Shown piece by piece: positions 1 through 9,324 of a stretch of 64,000 nucleotides of DNA. Where the stretch lies: the NCBI RefSeq assembly GCF_022374875.2, contig NZ_CP092427.2, positions 1,488,001 through 1,552,000 of the forward strand, read 5' to 3'. Numbering within the stretch: position 1 is the stretch's first letter; the number at the start of each line of letters is the position of its first letter. The translations under genes and the position numbers were made by a program. The notes beneath the pieces are model-generated. The model had not been told where the DNA came from, did not search any database, and saw only the letters and a list, made by a program, of their open reading frames with translations. Source of the DNA: Mycolicibacterium rufum (GTDB lineage: Bacteria; Actinomycetota; Actinomycetes; Mycobacteriales; Mycobacteriaceae).

Positions 1-386
1 ACTTTGGGCGAATGCAGCGTCCAACTGCTTGGTTGATTTAGAAGCTTGAACATCGTAAGCACCGGCCTCGGACCTTGCCCATAAGCACCGAGCTCGCAAC
101 CAAGAGGCGGCGCCAGTTCGCCATAGAAAGTATCGCCTCGGCGGAACAGCACTCGAGCGTAATCAGGAGTCGAGAAATTCATTCTCTTTATAGAACGCCA
201 TGCCGTGTCGGGCGTGAGACCGTCGGCGTTGTCGTCGCCGGTGTTCGCGACGTAGAAAGTAACCATCGGTGCCGCCACCGCTGTCGGAACACCAACTTCG
301 AGCGGATCGGTGAGGAGCGACGCGCCCGCCAATGCCCCCAGGGCGAGCCGCATGGCGTCACGGCGTGATGTGCGAATTGTGGCCAC
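1..386 (-). CDS. Tat-secreted protein, right-handed beta-helix-like N-terminus (partial, 3' end off window)
   Basis: Read on the minus strand from a GTG at 386, the frame is open to the window edge, so only about 128 N-terminal residues are visible. The N-terminus has a twin-arginine signature ([16 protein letters not shown]) followed by an Ala-rich region ending near AVAAP, which suggests Tat export. Right after it comes [21 protein letters not shown], which resembles the opening strand of secreted pectate-lyase-like/DUF1565 beta-helix proteins. Being divergent from rmlA at the edge of a polysaccharide locus, it may be a polysaccharide lyase, hydrolase or polymer-binding protein. An ATG at 353 is an alternative start but would lose the Tat motif. 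Family assignment is by eye from the N-terminus only. Confidence 0.66.
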   Translation of the reverse strand, partial: MATIRTSRRDAMRLALGALAGASLLTDPLEVGVPTAVAAPMVTFYVANTGDDNADGLTPDTAWRSIKRMNFSTPDYARVLFRRGDTFYGELAPPLGCELGAYGQGPRPVLTMFKLLNQPSSWTLHSPK

Positions 387-640
387 CGTTCTGCGAAACT
401 CGCTCTCCGACCGTGAGGTGTGTTCACCACTATAGCGTCGGCTTCCCCCGCAAGTGCGCGCCGAGCGCCCGGACTTCCCTGCGCCGCGCGGCATTAGCTT
501 ACGTGCCTAGACATTACGAGTACAACGAGTGGCGCCTCATCACTGACCTCCGCGAGCGTCGATGCCGAAGCGCTTGGCGGCGCAGCGCTCCAGAGGCCCC
601 TCGGCCGGACGAATCGGCGGCCGTATGCCACGATCTGACT
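387..640. promoter_or_regulatory. Divergent intergenic region between the beta-helix gene and rmlA
   Basis: These 254 bases separate two divergent genes and should hold both promoters. I could not identify a convincing -10/-35 pair. An open frame runs from 332 into rmlA, but its translation before 641 is Arg-rich and unlike any RmlA N-terminus. Confidence 0.4.
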
Positions 641-1510
641 ATGCGCGGAATTATCCTGGCGGGAGGGTCAGGGACTCGGCTCTATCCGATCACCCTCGGC
701 ATTTCCAAACAGCTCATGCCGGTCTATGACAAGCCGATGATATATTACCCGTTGTCAACCCTGATGCTTGCTGGAATCCAGGACATACTCGTCATCACGA
801 CCCCGTCGGATGCGTCAGCGTTCCAGCGCCTCCTCGGGGATGGGTCGCAATTTGGAATATCCCTGCAATATAAGACTCAGCACACACCAGATGGTCTCGC
901 GCAAGCATTCACGCTAGGCGCAGATTTCATCGGCGACGAGTCCGTAGCGTTAGTTCTGGGCGATAATCTGCTATATGGACCCGGCCTCGGCACGCAACTC
1001 AATAAGTACCGGATACCGAGCGGTGGAGCCATTTTCGCTTATTGGGTCGGGAATCCGAGCGCATACGGCGTAGTTCAGTTTGACGACGCCGGGCGCGCCA
1101 TTTCCCTAGAGGAGAAGCCAGCGGCGCCGAAAAGCAATTACGCTGTGCCAGGCCTGTATTTTTACGACAACGATGTCATCGAGATCGCGCGCAACCTTAG
1201 ACCCAGTTCTCGCGGAGAGTACGAGATAACGGACGTCAACAAGGCCTACTTGCGGAACGGCCGCCTGCATGTGCAGGTGCTTCCGCGCGGCACGGCGTGG
1301 CTTGATACAGGCACCTTCGACCAACTGACCGACGCGGCGGACTACGTTCGTACAATGGAACGCCGCACGGGCCTCAGGATCGGAGTCCCTGAGGAAATCG
1401 CGTGGCGCCTAGGCTACATTGACGGCGATCAACTTCGAGTCCGCGCGGAAGGCCTTCTGAAGTCGGGGTACGGCGCTTATTTGCTGGAGTTACTCAAGCG
1501 GCAATCGTAG
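641..1510 (+). CDS. rmlA: Glucose-1-phosphate thymidylyltransferase RmlA
   Basis: RmlA makes dTDP-glucose from glucose-1-phosphate and dTTP, the first step of dTDP-L-rhamnose synthesis. The ATG at 641 gives 289 residues, the usual family length, and begins with the nucleotide-binding motif [18 protein letters not shown]. The signature [15 protein letters not shown], the GDN motif ([10 protein letters not shown]) and EEKP are all present. The open frame extends upstream to 332, but that part has no family similarity. The RmlC-RmlD fusion follows 107 bases later. No rmlB is in the window, so this locus probably relies on a dTDP-glucose dehydratase elsewhere. Base composition is lower in GC than in the housekeeping genes nearby. 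Confidence 0.96.
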   Translation: MRGIILAGGSGTRLYPITLGISKQLMPVYDKPMIYYPLSTLMLAGIQDILVITTPSDASAFQRLLGDGSQFGISLQYKTQHTPDGLAQAFTLGADFIGDESVALVLGDNLLYGPGLGTQLNKYRIPSGGAIFAYWVGNPSAYGVVQFDDAGRAISLEEKPAAPKSNYAVPGLYFYDNDVIEIARNLRPSSRGEYEITDVNKAYLRNGRLHVQVLPRGTAWLDTGTFDQLTDAADYVRTMERRTGLRIGVPEEIAWRLGYIDGDQLRVRAEGLLKSGYGAYLLELLKRQS

Positions 1511-1617
1511 TTGCTGATGCGCGGATTTATTCAACGACGACCGAGATCTTGCAAGATCGAGAGGTTATAATTGAGGCGACACGAACTCCCCTTCGATCGT
1601 AGCGGAGCCGGCTTCCA

Positions 1618-3045
1618 TTGACGACTATCGACGAGCCGGTCCGTTGCACCCAGACGCCAATTCCAGGCCTGCTCTTATGTGAGCTGCCGGTGCACCTAGA
1701 CGACCGCGGCTGGTTCAAAGAAAATTGGCAGCGGAGAAAGATGGCTGCTGCAGGATTGCCGGACTTTGCGCCTGTGCAGAACAACGTGTCTTACAACGTC
1801 AGACGTGGCACTACGCGGGGCTTTCACGCTGAGCCATGGGACAAGTATGTCTCTGTTGCGGCTGGGAAAGTTTTCGGTGCTTGGGTGGACCTGCGCGCAG
1901 GAGATACATACGGAACCATGTTCACGGCGGAAGTCGATACTTCACGAGCCGTTTTTGTGCCTCGTGGCGTCGCCAATGCGTTCCAGACCCTAGAGCCATA
2001 CACGGTCTACACGTATCTCGTGAACGACTTGTATTCGCCACATGCCGACTATGTCTCGGTTAGCCTTTTCGATCAAGCTATTCACATTGAATGGCCGATA
2101 CCGCTCGATGCAGCGACAATCTCGGCCAAAGATCGGGCACAAGCCCCGCTTTCAAGCATCAAACCTCTGCAAACAAAGAAGATTCTAGTTCTTGGCGGCG
2201 ATGGCCAACTGGGTAGATCTCTGCGCAACGAGTACGCGAACGAACCGAACGTAGACTTCGCCGGTAGGGAAGACGTGGATATCACCTCGAGTGATCTTGA
2301 GTCTTGTCTTGATTGGCGAAGTTACGATTACGTCATCAACGCAGCAGCGTTTACATCCGTTGATGAGGCGGAGAGCGGCCAAGGACGCGAGACCGCTTGG
2401 GAAGTGAATGTTACCGCGGTTTCGAGATTGGCCAAGATAGTAGCGCAGAATATGGCTACCCTGATCCATGTGTCAAGTGACTACATTTTCGATGGGTCAA
2501 AAGACCAACCTTACGATGAAGCTGATAGCCCAAGCCCGGTCAACGTTTACGGGCAAACCAAGGCCGCTGGCGAACACGTCGTGCAGATGGTGCCGCGTCA
2601 TTACATAGTACGGACATCTTGGGTAATCGGAGACGGTCACAACTTTGTGCGCACAATGCTTTCACTCGGAGCACAGGGCGTAGAGCCTTCTGTTGTGGCT
2701 GATCAACATGGTCGCTTAACCTTCTCCAACGAACTCGCGCGTGCAATTAAGTATTTGATAAATGTACAGCCGCCCTATGGAACTTACAACATCACGCAGG
2801 ACGGACCTGTGTTCTCGTGGGCCGAAATCGCTCGCCAAGTGTTCGCTATTGCGGGCTATTCGCATCTGACTGTCAAAGGCATCAGCGCAGCGGATTTTGC
2901 CTCAAGTGCCTCAGGGCCCGTCGCGCGCCGCCCCGCCAACAGCGCGTTGAGTCTCCACAAAATTCGGAGGGCTGGCTTCCTGCCAAAAGACGGCACGGAA
3001 TTGCTTACTGATTATGTGGCCCAACTAGTGTCTGTTGACCGTTAG
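1618..3045 (+). CDS. rmlCD: Bifunctional dTDP-4-keto-6-deoxyhexose 3,5-epimerase / dTDP-4-dehydrorhamnose reductase (RmlC-RmlD fusion)
   Basis: One 475-residue frame joins the last two enzymes of dTDP-L-rhamnose synthesis. Residues about 1-180 are an RmlC cupin, with the RGFHAEPWDKYVSVAAGKVF region holding the expected catalytic His, and FVPRGVANAF. Residues about 188-475 are RmlD, with the Rossmann motif GGDGQLGRSL, HVSSDYIFDG and the short-chain dehydrogenase YGQTK pair. The start is a TTG at 1618, which matches the RmlC N-terminus. Fusions of this order are known in some Actinobacteria, whereas the mycobacterial cell-wall rml genes are normally separate, so this copy is probably dedicated to the local polysaccharide. 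Confidence 0.93.
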   Translation: MTTIDEPVRCTQTPIPGLLLCELPVHLDDRGWFKENWQRRKMAAAGLPDFAPVQNNVSYNVRRGTTRGFHAEPWDKYVSVAAGKVFGAWVDLRAGDTYGTMFTAEVDTSRAVFVPRGVANAFQTLEPYTVYTYLVNDLYSPHADYVSVSLFDQAIHIEWPIPLDAATISAKDRAQAPLSSIKPLQTKKILVLGGDGQLGRSLRNEYANEPNVDFAGREDVDITSSDLESCLDWRSYDYVINAAAFTSVDEAESGQGRETAWEVNVTAVSRLAKIVAQNMATLIHVSSDYIFDGSKDQPYDEADSPSPVNVYGQTKAAGEHVVQMVPRHYIVRTSWVIGDGHNFVRTMLSLGAQGVEPSVVADQHGRLTFSNELARAIKYLINVQPPYGTYNITQDGPVFSWAEIARQVFAIAGYSHLTVKGISAADFASSASGPVARRPANSALSLHKIRRAGFLPKDGTELLTDYVAQLVSVDR

Positions 3046-3530
3046 GCGACACAGCCGGCTTAAGGTCGCTGAGCACACCGGCTTCCCTCTGCCGTCAATG
3101 CGCCCTGCGCCGACGGAACGCTGCGTAGAAGGCGGTGGGCCCAGCTGCTGACACCCATCAGAAGCCGACCTGTGGCGAAGGGCCAACGCCGAAAGCCAAC
3201 ACGCCGACAGAGGCACGCTCCGTACCAAAGCTAATGCATCTGAGTCATTGGCTTCTGAGTCTGTTTCATATGCATGCGGGCTCAATCTACGGCGGCGCCT
3301 CATCCTCGGGCGGCCTCGACAGGCACGGTGCGAAATTATGCGTACGGCAGGGCGGGATGGCGTCGTTGATGGCCGATAGTACCGTGAGGACGATCCACGG
3401 ATATCACAGCAGCGCCCTGATCGAGTCGATCCAATCTCGGTGGTGACAACGCTCTCGAACAAGTGGACCTCGGCGCAATCTCCGAATTAAGAACCAGTCT
3501 TACGCCTGACGCGGGCTAGCACCCTGCTGG
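3046..3530. other. Gene-free stretch between rmlCD and the DUF1972 glycosyltransferase
   Basis: About 485 bases between the convergent ends of rmlCD and the next gene. Open frames of 103 and 145 codons occur, but both translate to low-complexity Arg/Ser-rich sequence with no recognisable fold. I see no strong terminator hairpin and no transposase remnant I can defend. Confidence 0.5.
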
Positions 3531-4631
3531 TCATGTGTCGCGGACCAAGCGGCTTAGCGAAGCTTCATATGCAGCACAGACATTCCGCCACGAATACTCC
3601 TCGACCGCGCGCAAAACGTTGCGCCGGCTATCCTCGACGAGCTGCGAGCTGTCGCTCATTAGGCTGACGATGGCGCCTGCAATCTGGTCAGCATCGGGTG
3701 GGACATAGGTGCCGTTATCGCCAAGAACTTCGCGGTTGTAAACAGTGTCCCGCGCCACGATGGGCGCGCCAGCAGCCATCGCCTGCACGAGGGCAGGATT
3801 AGTTCCTCCAACGCTGTGACCGTGGAAGTAGACGCCCGCATGCTGCCAAAGCCCTACCAGCAGATCGTCATCGCTGATGTGTCCTAGCCATGAGACGTTG
3901 GAGTGTTCGTTAGCTAAACCTTGAGCTTTCTCATCAAGTTCACCGCCATAACCCGAAGTACCAACGATAACAACGGGATGGGATGCAGCAATCTTTGGAA
4001 CGGCAGCGAAAAATTCCGGGACGCTGTTCTCAGGGACGAAACGTGCTACAACGAGTACATAGCCACGATGTGGAAGTCCCATAGGAACCTCGGTTGAGTC
4101 GGGCACATCGCCGCCGTACGGAATAAAGGTGCCACCAACTCCGAATTCTCGGCGCCAGTAAAGCTCAATAGCACGGGCGTCGAAGACCAGTTCGTTCGCC
4201 CACCGCGCAGTGCATTGCGCTCCGCCCCGAAACGCGCGTCTGGCCAGGGGACTCCACTTCGCACGCTCCCACTCGATACCATCAACGTTTACCAGAGTAG
4301 GAATGCTCCGGGCACGCAGCATCGGCAGAAAGTACCCGTTGGCGACGTTCATTACTAGGGCGACATCCGGCTTTAATATCGACGCACTGGCCGTCGCTGT
4401 AAAACCGTAGGACAACGTACTGAGATTTTTTGTTTCCACACCTGGGGTTATCCGGGTCAGCACTCGAAGTTCGGCGCTCGGGTCCTGCGATTTCGTCGCC
4501 CCCTTGCGGCCATACACAGTCACATCCCAGCCGCACTGCACTAGGTAGGGAGCGAGCTTACGGACTGCCGTTTCGAAACCACCGTAATAGCTCGGATACC
4601 CTCGAGTACCTATTACCGCAACTGATGGCAC
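3531..4631 (-). CDS. DUF1972-type glycosyltransferase (rhamnosyltransferase-like)
   Basis: A 366-residue GT-B glycosyltransferase. The N-terminus VAVIGTRGYPSYYGGFETAV is the hallmark of DUF1972 enzymes such as the capsular rhamnosyltransferases of streptococci. The C-terminal half has the GT4 donor-site pattern HSVGGTNPALVQAMAAG. Start is a GTG at 4631 preceded by an A/G-rich stretch. Convergent with rmlCD, it is the most downstream of the five minus-strand genes at 3.5-9.3 kb. Rhamnosyl transfer onto an undecaprenyl-linked intermediate is plausible because rmlA and rmlCD lie next door, but substrate and linkage are inference. Confidence 0.9.
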   Translation of the reverse strand: MPSVAVIGTRGYPSYYGGFETAVRKLAPYLVQCGWDVTVYGRKGATKSQDPSAELRVLTRITPGVETKNLSTLSYGFTATASASILKPDVALVMNVANGYFLPMLRARSIPTLVNVDGIEWERAKWSPLARRAFRGGAQCTARWANELVFDARAIELYWRREFGVGGTFIPYGGDVPDSTEVPMGLPHRGYVLVVARFVPENSVPEFFAAVPKIAASHPVVIVGTSGYGGELDEKAQGLANEHSNVSWLGHISDDDLLVGLWQHAGVYFHGHSVGGTNPALVQAMAAGAPIVARDTVYNREVLGDNGTYVPPDADQIAGAIVSLMSDSSQLVEDSRRNVLRAVEEYSWRNVCAAYEASLSRLVRDT

Positions 4632-4711
4632 CAGTCCCCCTGTCGAATCTAAAACGTTAACGCTTCAAAGCGAACCCGCAGCTCTCACCAACTATATGCT
4701 TAACATCACAC

Positions 4712-5503
4712 CTACGCCTGTCTCCACAGCTCAGTCGGAAAAGAATCTAGCAGCTCGCGGAAATTCCAATGCCTAAGCGGTGGGCATGCATCAGCATCAT
4801 GCGCAGCCAACCATCCCGAGACTGGTGTCGGTAGAGCGCGACCAGTACCGCTGAAATAATCATCGTACTTAAATTTGCTTTCGCTGCCGGAGGCGACAAG
4901 AACGGCGGGCACACCATAGGCCTCCGCAATCACGATTCCGTGAAGCGAACTAGCGATCACGCGTTTGGCCGAGGCGATCGTCCTTACCCGGTCCATCGCA
5001 TCACCTCGCGGGTCAAGCGATCCTGGAGGTGCGGACGCTAGGTCATGCTGATTAGGCACGAGCACTGTGCCACCGCTTCCTCGATCTATCCCCAGTTCAG
5101 CGTCATCCCATAGGTGGGGAATCAGCAGCGCCGGGTCGCCGTAGGCCTCCGGGACCCTATTCCCCGCTTCAGTTAGGAGACGAGCAGTCAAGCGACCCCT
5201 GACCGCGCGAACGTCGAATAGAGGAAAGTCCTGCGGGAGGGGCAGGTGGTTTCCATGAATGCCGGCACCCCAGATGACATCGCCGGCACGTCCCAACACG
5301 TTGATGATCGATCCGATGGCTAAAAGCCTCGTATACGGCGATACGTCGATCCTCAAGTCTCGCTTCTCGCAAATCCTGCGCACGACAATCGGCCCAAGAA
5401 GGTCTCCAAAATTGCCTTCGCGTTTAGTGGATTTTGGGACTCGCCACAGCGGTCCGCTTCGGGCGAGCCTCCTGCGCGGATTCCAATGCACTACTTGAGG
5501 CAC
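4712..5503 (-). CDS. Polysaccharide pyruvyl transferase family protein (ExoV/CsaB-like)
   Basis: A 263-residue protein of the polysaccharide pyruvyltransferase superfamily, whose members form ketal pyruvate on sugars using phosphoenolpyruvate. The family pattern is clear: NFGDLLGPIVVRRI near the N-terminus, GSIINVLGRAGDVIWGAGIHG, the VRAVRGRLTARLL block, YGDPALLIP, SSLHGIVIAEAYGVPAV and the tail KYDDYFSGTGR. The start is a GTG at 5503 with AAGGAG 5 bases upstream. It implies that the repeat unit made by this locus may carry a pyruvate ketal, adding negative charge. The acceptor sugar cannot be read from sequence. Confidence 0.9.
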   Translation of the reverse strand: MPQVVHWNPRRRLARSGPLWRVPKSTKREGNFGDLLGPIVVRRICEKRDLRIDVSPYTRLLAIGSIINVLGRAGDVIWGAGIHGNHLPLPQDFPLFDVRAVRGRLTARLLTEAGNRVPEAYGDPALLIPHLWDDAELGIDRGSGGTVLVPNQHDLASAPPGSLDPRGDAMDRVRTIASAKRVIASSLHGIVIAEAYGVPAVLVASGSESKFKYDDYFSGTGRALPTPVSGWLAAHDADACPPLRHWNFRELLDSFPTELWRQA

Positions 5504-5572
5504 ATTGCTCCTTCGACATAGATGATCAATGTTGCGGGTAGACCTGCCAGCTGTTGGCGTAGAACCCTTGCC

Positions 5573-7066
5573 CTAATTCCTTTGCAGGAGGGGCTTCACC
5601 CGGGCAGCCACTGGACTGAGAACGCTACGAAAGACCGTTCTGTTCGATTTTCTTAGACATAAGAGGGTGGCGTAAATCGCACCGCCGGCCAAGAACCCGA
5701 TTGACAGAATTACGACGGAAGGCGCGTGGTCTCCAAACTTGCTATTCAACAGCCAGAGCACGGCCCCCGTGACTAGACCGCTTTGCAATACGTATAGTCC
5801 AGCAGACAGAAAGACGCGCGCAGGCATGCCATCGCACTTTGCAAGCCAGCCAAGGCTGATAAACCACGATACGACAAGACCTAGAGAGAACCCCCAGGCG
5901 ACGCCGGTTAAACCCCACACTGAGCCAAGTACAATCGCGACTGCTAGGATTGGTTTAGTTACCAAACTATGTAGAAATAGTTGGCGCGCATTGCCAGAGG
6001 CGAGAAAAGCCCAATATGCCATAAAGCTGAGAGCTTGCGCAGCTCCCCCAATCGACAAGATTGATAGGAGCGGAGCGGATTCTCTCCAGGCAGAGCCTAA
6101 CGCGAGTCGCACCAGAGGCTCAGATAAAGACCCTACTACGGCAAAAACAAACGTGAGTGCCGCGGAGATAGCAATCTGAGCTTTCAGCAATAGCGGGTAG
6201 AAATCCCTGCCTTCGTGGCGCTGCCGCGAGAGAATCGGCAACGCAACGTTTGTAAGGGGTGCCAAAAGTTGGTTCGCCGGCGCGGAGAAAATCTGAAACG
6301 CGCGATTGTAGATGCCAAGCGGAGCAGCGCCCCAACGTATCCCAATTGTAAAAGAATCCGCATTAGACGCCACATACTGCACAAGTTGGGCGAGGCCCGA
6401 ATGTAAGCCGAACATGTACAGCGCGGACATGCCGGCCTCCCGCCGGGGCGCCCCAGGCACCCAACGAGCAGTTCCAGCACGAAGTACTAGAAGTGTCGCA
6501 CTGGCTACCAAAAGCTGGACAACCAGAGCCCAGTAGGCGGCTCCAAGAAGCGCCGCAATAAGGCCCAGAACTAGTCCCGCTAACTGCGAGAACACGTCCG
6601 TAAGCGTTAGCGTCAAAAACCGGAAATCGCGAGCCAACCGGACTTGAAATTGCATCTGAAGCGCATTAATGGTGAAGGTCACTGCTATCCACGGTGCGAT
6701 TGAGGACAGCGCTGGTTCATTGTATAAATCCGCGACTGCAGGGGCAGCAACGAATAGTGACGCCGACATAACCAGGCCAACAAGCGCATTAGTCCAGAAT
6801 AAGTTGCTGGCCTGCCCGTGACTCAGTTCGGCCGTCTGAATTGCTGCCTGCGACAAACCAAAATCTCGGATCAACTCACCGAGGAGCAAAAAGACGGCTA
6901 CCATACCGATTAGCCCAACGTCTCTCGGCGTAAGAAGATGAGAGAACGCGATTAGCCCCGCCAACTGGACCAATGCTTTGGCCAGCTGCCCAGTTAGGGT
7001 AATCACCCCGGCCTTCTTGGCCGAGGTGCGCGTCTCATCTTCCCGTGGCTTAGTCATCTTCAACAT
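5573..7066 (-). CDS. Polysaccharide flippase, Wzx/WzxC-like (MATE/MOP superfamily)
   Basis: A 497-residue integral membrane protein with about 12-14 hydrophobic segments, consistent with a MOP-superfamily lipid-linked oligosaccharide flippase. After a short charged N-terminus it enters GVITLTGQLAKALVQLAGLIAF and FSHLLTPRDVGLIGMVAVFLLL, the characteristic opening of WzxC-type proteins, followed by FGLSQAAIQ. It would move the undecaprenyl-linked repeat unit across the plasma membrane. Its start overlaps the end of the upstream GT4 gene by 17 bases, so the two are probably co-translated. A second flippase lies in locus 2. Confidence 0.93.
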   Translation of the reverse strand: MLKMTKPREDETRTSAKKAGVITLTGQLAKALVQLAGLIAFSHLLTPRDVGLIGMVAVFLLLGELIRDFGLSQAAIQTAELSHGQASNLFWTNALVGLVMSASLFVAAPAVADLYNEPALSSIAPWIAVTFTINALQMQFQVRLARDFRFLTLTLTDVFSQLAGLVLGLIAALLGAAYWALVVQLLVASATLLVLRAGTARWVPGAPRREAGMSALYMFGLHSGLAQLVQYVASNADSFTIGIRWGAAPLGIYNRAFQIFSAPANQLLAPLTNVALPILSRQRHEGRDFYPLLLKAQIAISAALTFVFAVVGSLSEPLVRLALGSAWRESAPLLSILSIGGAAQALSFMAYWAFLASGNARQLFLHSLVTKPILAVAIVLGSVWGLTGVAWGFSLGLVVSWFISLGWLAKCDGMPARVFLSAGLYVLQSGLVTGAVLWLLNSKFGDHAPSVVILSIGFLAGGAIYATLLCLRKSNRTVFRSVLSPVAARVKPLLQRN

Positions 7067-8237
7067 TGCTCGCTGCGTCGGCGTTGGTCATCTCGCCTCG
7101 CGAGCAGGTGATTGACGTTCCGCACTTTCGGCCGTTGTCAGAGTTCGGGCGCAGCAGCGACCTGTACATCGTGTCGAACTTCCGCGAAATCACTTCAACG
7201 TCGAAGTCTTGCAAGGCGCGACGCCGTCCGTTGATGCCAAGTGCCTCTCGATATTCAGCATCGCGCAACACTGATTTCAAAGCTTCAGTGAGTTCGCGGA
7301 CATTTCCCGGCTGTACTAGTACGCCCTCGCCGTCACCTATCATTTCAGGTATCCCGCCGGCGGTAGTAGACACCACACAGATACCTCTTGACATCGCCTC
7401 CAGGATCGCCATCGGCTGCCCCTCGTTGATGGAGGGCAACACGAGAACGCATGTACGATCCAGCAGATCACTCACTTGCGATTTCGATAGCCAGCCGCAA
7501 AGGCGAACGCTGTCTGCCACCGCAAGAGTATTAATTTGAGTCCGAGCCTTCTCGATCTCTCCCCAACCCGCAACCGATAGCACCGCCGTTGGGCCATCGG
7601 AGGCTTTAATCAACTGCGCCCACGCTTTAATCAGATTGCCTATCCCCTTCCTGTCGCAGAGTTCGCCCAAAAATGTGAATTGGATAGTGTTATGGGGGCG
7701 CAGCATCACTTGGTCGTGTCGCTTAATAGCGTTCGGCACTATCTCGACCCGGGCGCCCGGCGCCACTTCCCGCACGCGGGATGCCCACGTCTCTCCCAGC
7801 GCGACAATAACGTCCGCTCGCACCAACGTTGTGCTGATAAGCCGCTGAACCGACGGTCTCGCTCCGCGAAAGTACTCGTGAAATTCCCCGCCATGCATGT
7901 GAAGGATCGTCGGCACGCCATATAGGCTCGATAGCCATACAAGGAAACCTTTTCGTACGAAGCTTCCTCGCTCTGAGGTGTGAAGGTGGACAATTTGGGG
8001 TCGGTTGAAGGTCATTTGGAACGAAAACAGAATCAATCCTCGCGCAAAAATACCCACCCTACGCAACTTTGATCCATCACAATGAGTGGCGACGTGGTGC
8101 ACATCCCATTCCTGCCATAACGCAGTTTCACGCATATTGTTGACAAAGGTGGCGATTCCGCCATAAGTTGACAGACTTGACGACACCCAGAGGGCGCGAG
8201 TTGGCGGTTTCGAACTCGCTTGACGCCGTGACGCCAT
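7050..8237 (-). CDS. GT4-family glycosyltransferase
   Basis: A glycosyltransferase with GT-B fold. The N-terminal domain has SSLSTYGGIATFVNNM, the C-terminal domain has FTFLGELCDRKGIGNLIKAW and the donor-site block PSINEGQPMAILEAMSRG with VSTTAGGIPEMI. Start choice: the frame opens at 8318, but the upstream gene ends at 8254, so a GTG at 8246 or the ATG at 8237 (MASRRQ, 395 residues) avoids a 65-base overlap; GGAGAGG lies 22 bases before the ATG. It adds a sugar to the lipid-linked repeat unit. Donor and linkage are unknown. Confidence 0.9.
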   Translation of the reverse strand: MASRRQASSKPPTRALWVSSSLSTYGGIATFVNNMRETALWQEWDVHHVATHCDGSKLRRVGIFARGLILFSFQMTFNRPQIVHLHTSERGSFVRKGFLVWLSSLYGVPTILHMHGGEFHEYFRGARPSVQRLISTTLVRADVIVALGETWASRVREVAPGARVEIVPNAIKRHDQVMLRPHNTIQFTFLGELCDRKGIGNLIKAWAQLIKASDGPTAVLSVAGWGEIEKARTQINTLAVADSVRLCGWLSKSQVSDLLDRTCVLVLPSINEGQPMAILEAMSRGICVVSTTAGGIPEMIGDGEGVLVQPGNVRELTEALKSVLRDAEYREALGINGRRRALQDFDVEVISRKFDTMYRSLLRPNSDNGRKCGTSITCSRGEMTNADAASNVEDD

Positions 8238-8253
8238 TAACTTCACGGTCTTT

Positions 8254-9324
8254 TTAATACCTCTCCGATGTGCAGGAATCGACCGAATCGGTCGCCGCAA
8301 TTTGACCCAAGATATCACTTAGCTTCGCCCCTACAACGGATGCGCTGTAATACTTGTTGTAATGATTCAGCGCAAGCCGCGATTGAATCGCCACTTCTCT
8401 CGAGTCAGCCAGGGCATCAATTGCGCTCAAGAGTCCCCCTACGTCATCAATGCCGGTAACGCTGAGACCATCTGGCTGATATTGAGGTAACGCACCGGCA
8501 TCGGAAACAAGGGTAGGAACACCTAGTTGCAGAGAAAGTACCTGAACACCGCTCTGAGAGGCAGCACGACTATGAACTATTGACCCCTTGGCCGCTGCCA
8601 GTTGACCGGCCATCTGCCGGTAGGTGTATGCCCCCCGCTCCCACCTTGTCTCGGGAGGCAGTGGCGGCACCACGTCGCCGTCACCGAGGAGCACCAATTG
8701 GTCTCCCTGCCAGGCACTCCCACTCACATGTGCCTCCCAGGCGGCGAACACAACCTTGTGATTCTTGTACGGATACTGTCGGCCGACGAGGAGGAAGTCG
8801 CGCCTCTCGTTTGCTGGGACAAATTCAGGAACCCTAGCTTGATCTAGGTCACTTGTAAGTGGGCACAGAAAAATCGATTCTGGCGCCTGGCTACCACGTG
8901 ACAACTGCCGCTGAACAAAGTCACTGAATACGATCGTCGCATCGGCTCTCGCATCCCAACGCTCAAAGAACAATCGATTCCACCACGGTAGACGTTGTGT
9001 GACGTCGTGAGGTTGGGCATCGTGCAACATCCTCGCGCGCGGCGCCAATCGTCCGAATAGTCTCCACCTCGGATCACGAAGAAACTCGGTGACAACAACA
9101 TCAGGGTTGAACCGCTTCGCTTGCCGCAACGCGGCGATGAAAGGCAGCCAATCGCGGTGAGGAATCGGGCGGCCCAACAGTTCGACCTCGTAATCGCGAG
9201 GACTGTCTGATTCCGGATGAAGCGCAGCGGTTATCAGCATGACTTCGCAACCGTGCGACTGCAGCGCCTCAGCGTGCACCCGGGCCAACGGACGCAGCCA
9301 TGGACAGAGCCACAAAACTCTCAT
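8254..9324 (-). CDS. GT4-like glycosyltransferase
   Basis: About 356 residues with GT-B architecture: N-terminal MRVLWLCPWLRPLARVHAEAL, a mid-region VFSDFVQRQLSRGS, and a donor domain with FLLVGRQYPYKNHKVVFAAW, LVLLGDGDVVP and SQSGVQVLSLQLGVPTLVSDAGALPQY. The frame opens earlier (9459), but the ATG at 9324 has GGGAG 4 bases upstream and matches the normal GT start. First of the five minus-strand genes at 3.5-9.3 kb; the next gene begins within about 20 bases of its end. More divergent from typical GT4 than its neighbour; donor and acceptor unknown. Confidence 0.85.
   Translation of the reverse strand: MRVLWLCPWLRPLARVHAEALQSHGCEVMLITAALHPESDSPRDYEVELLGRPIPHRDWLPFIAALRQAKRFNPDVVVTEFLRDPRWRLFGRLAPRARMLHDAQPHDVTQRLPWWNRLFFERWDARADATIVFSDFVQRQLSRGSQAPESIFLCPLTSDLDQARVPEFVPANERRDFLLVGRQYPYKNHKVVFAAWEAHVSGSAWQGDQLVLLGDGDVVPPLPPETRWERGAYTYRQMAGQLAAAKGSIVHSRAASQSGVQVLSLQLGVPTLVSDAGALPQYQPDGLSVTGIDDVGGLLSAIDALADSREVAIQSRLALNHYNKYYSASVVGAKLSDILGQIAATDSVDSCTSERY

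Noticed and set aside
332-640. Longer RmlA starting at 332
   Set aside because: The extra 103 residues are Arg/Cys-rich and unlike RmlA; the ATG at 641 gives the canonical N-terminus, and the opposite strand encodes the Tat-signal protein up to 386.
3025-3462. 145- and 103-codon frames in the gap after rmlCD
   Set aside because: Both are low complexity without a plausible ribosome site or fold; no transposase motifs found.
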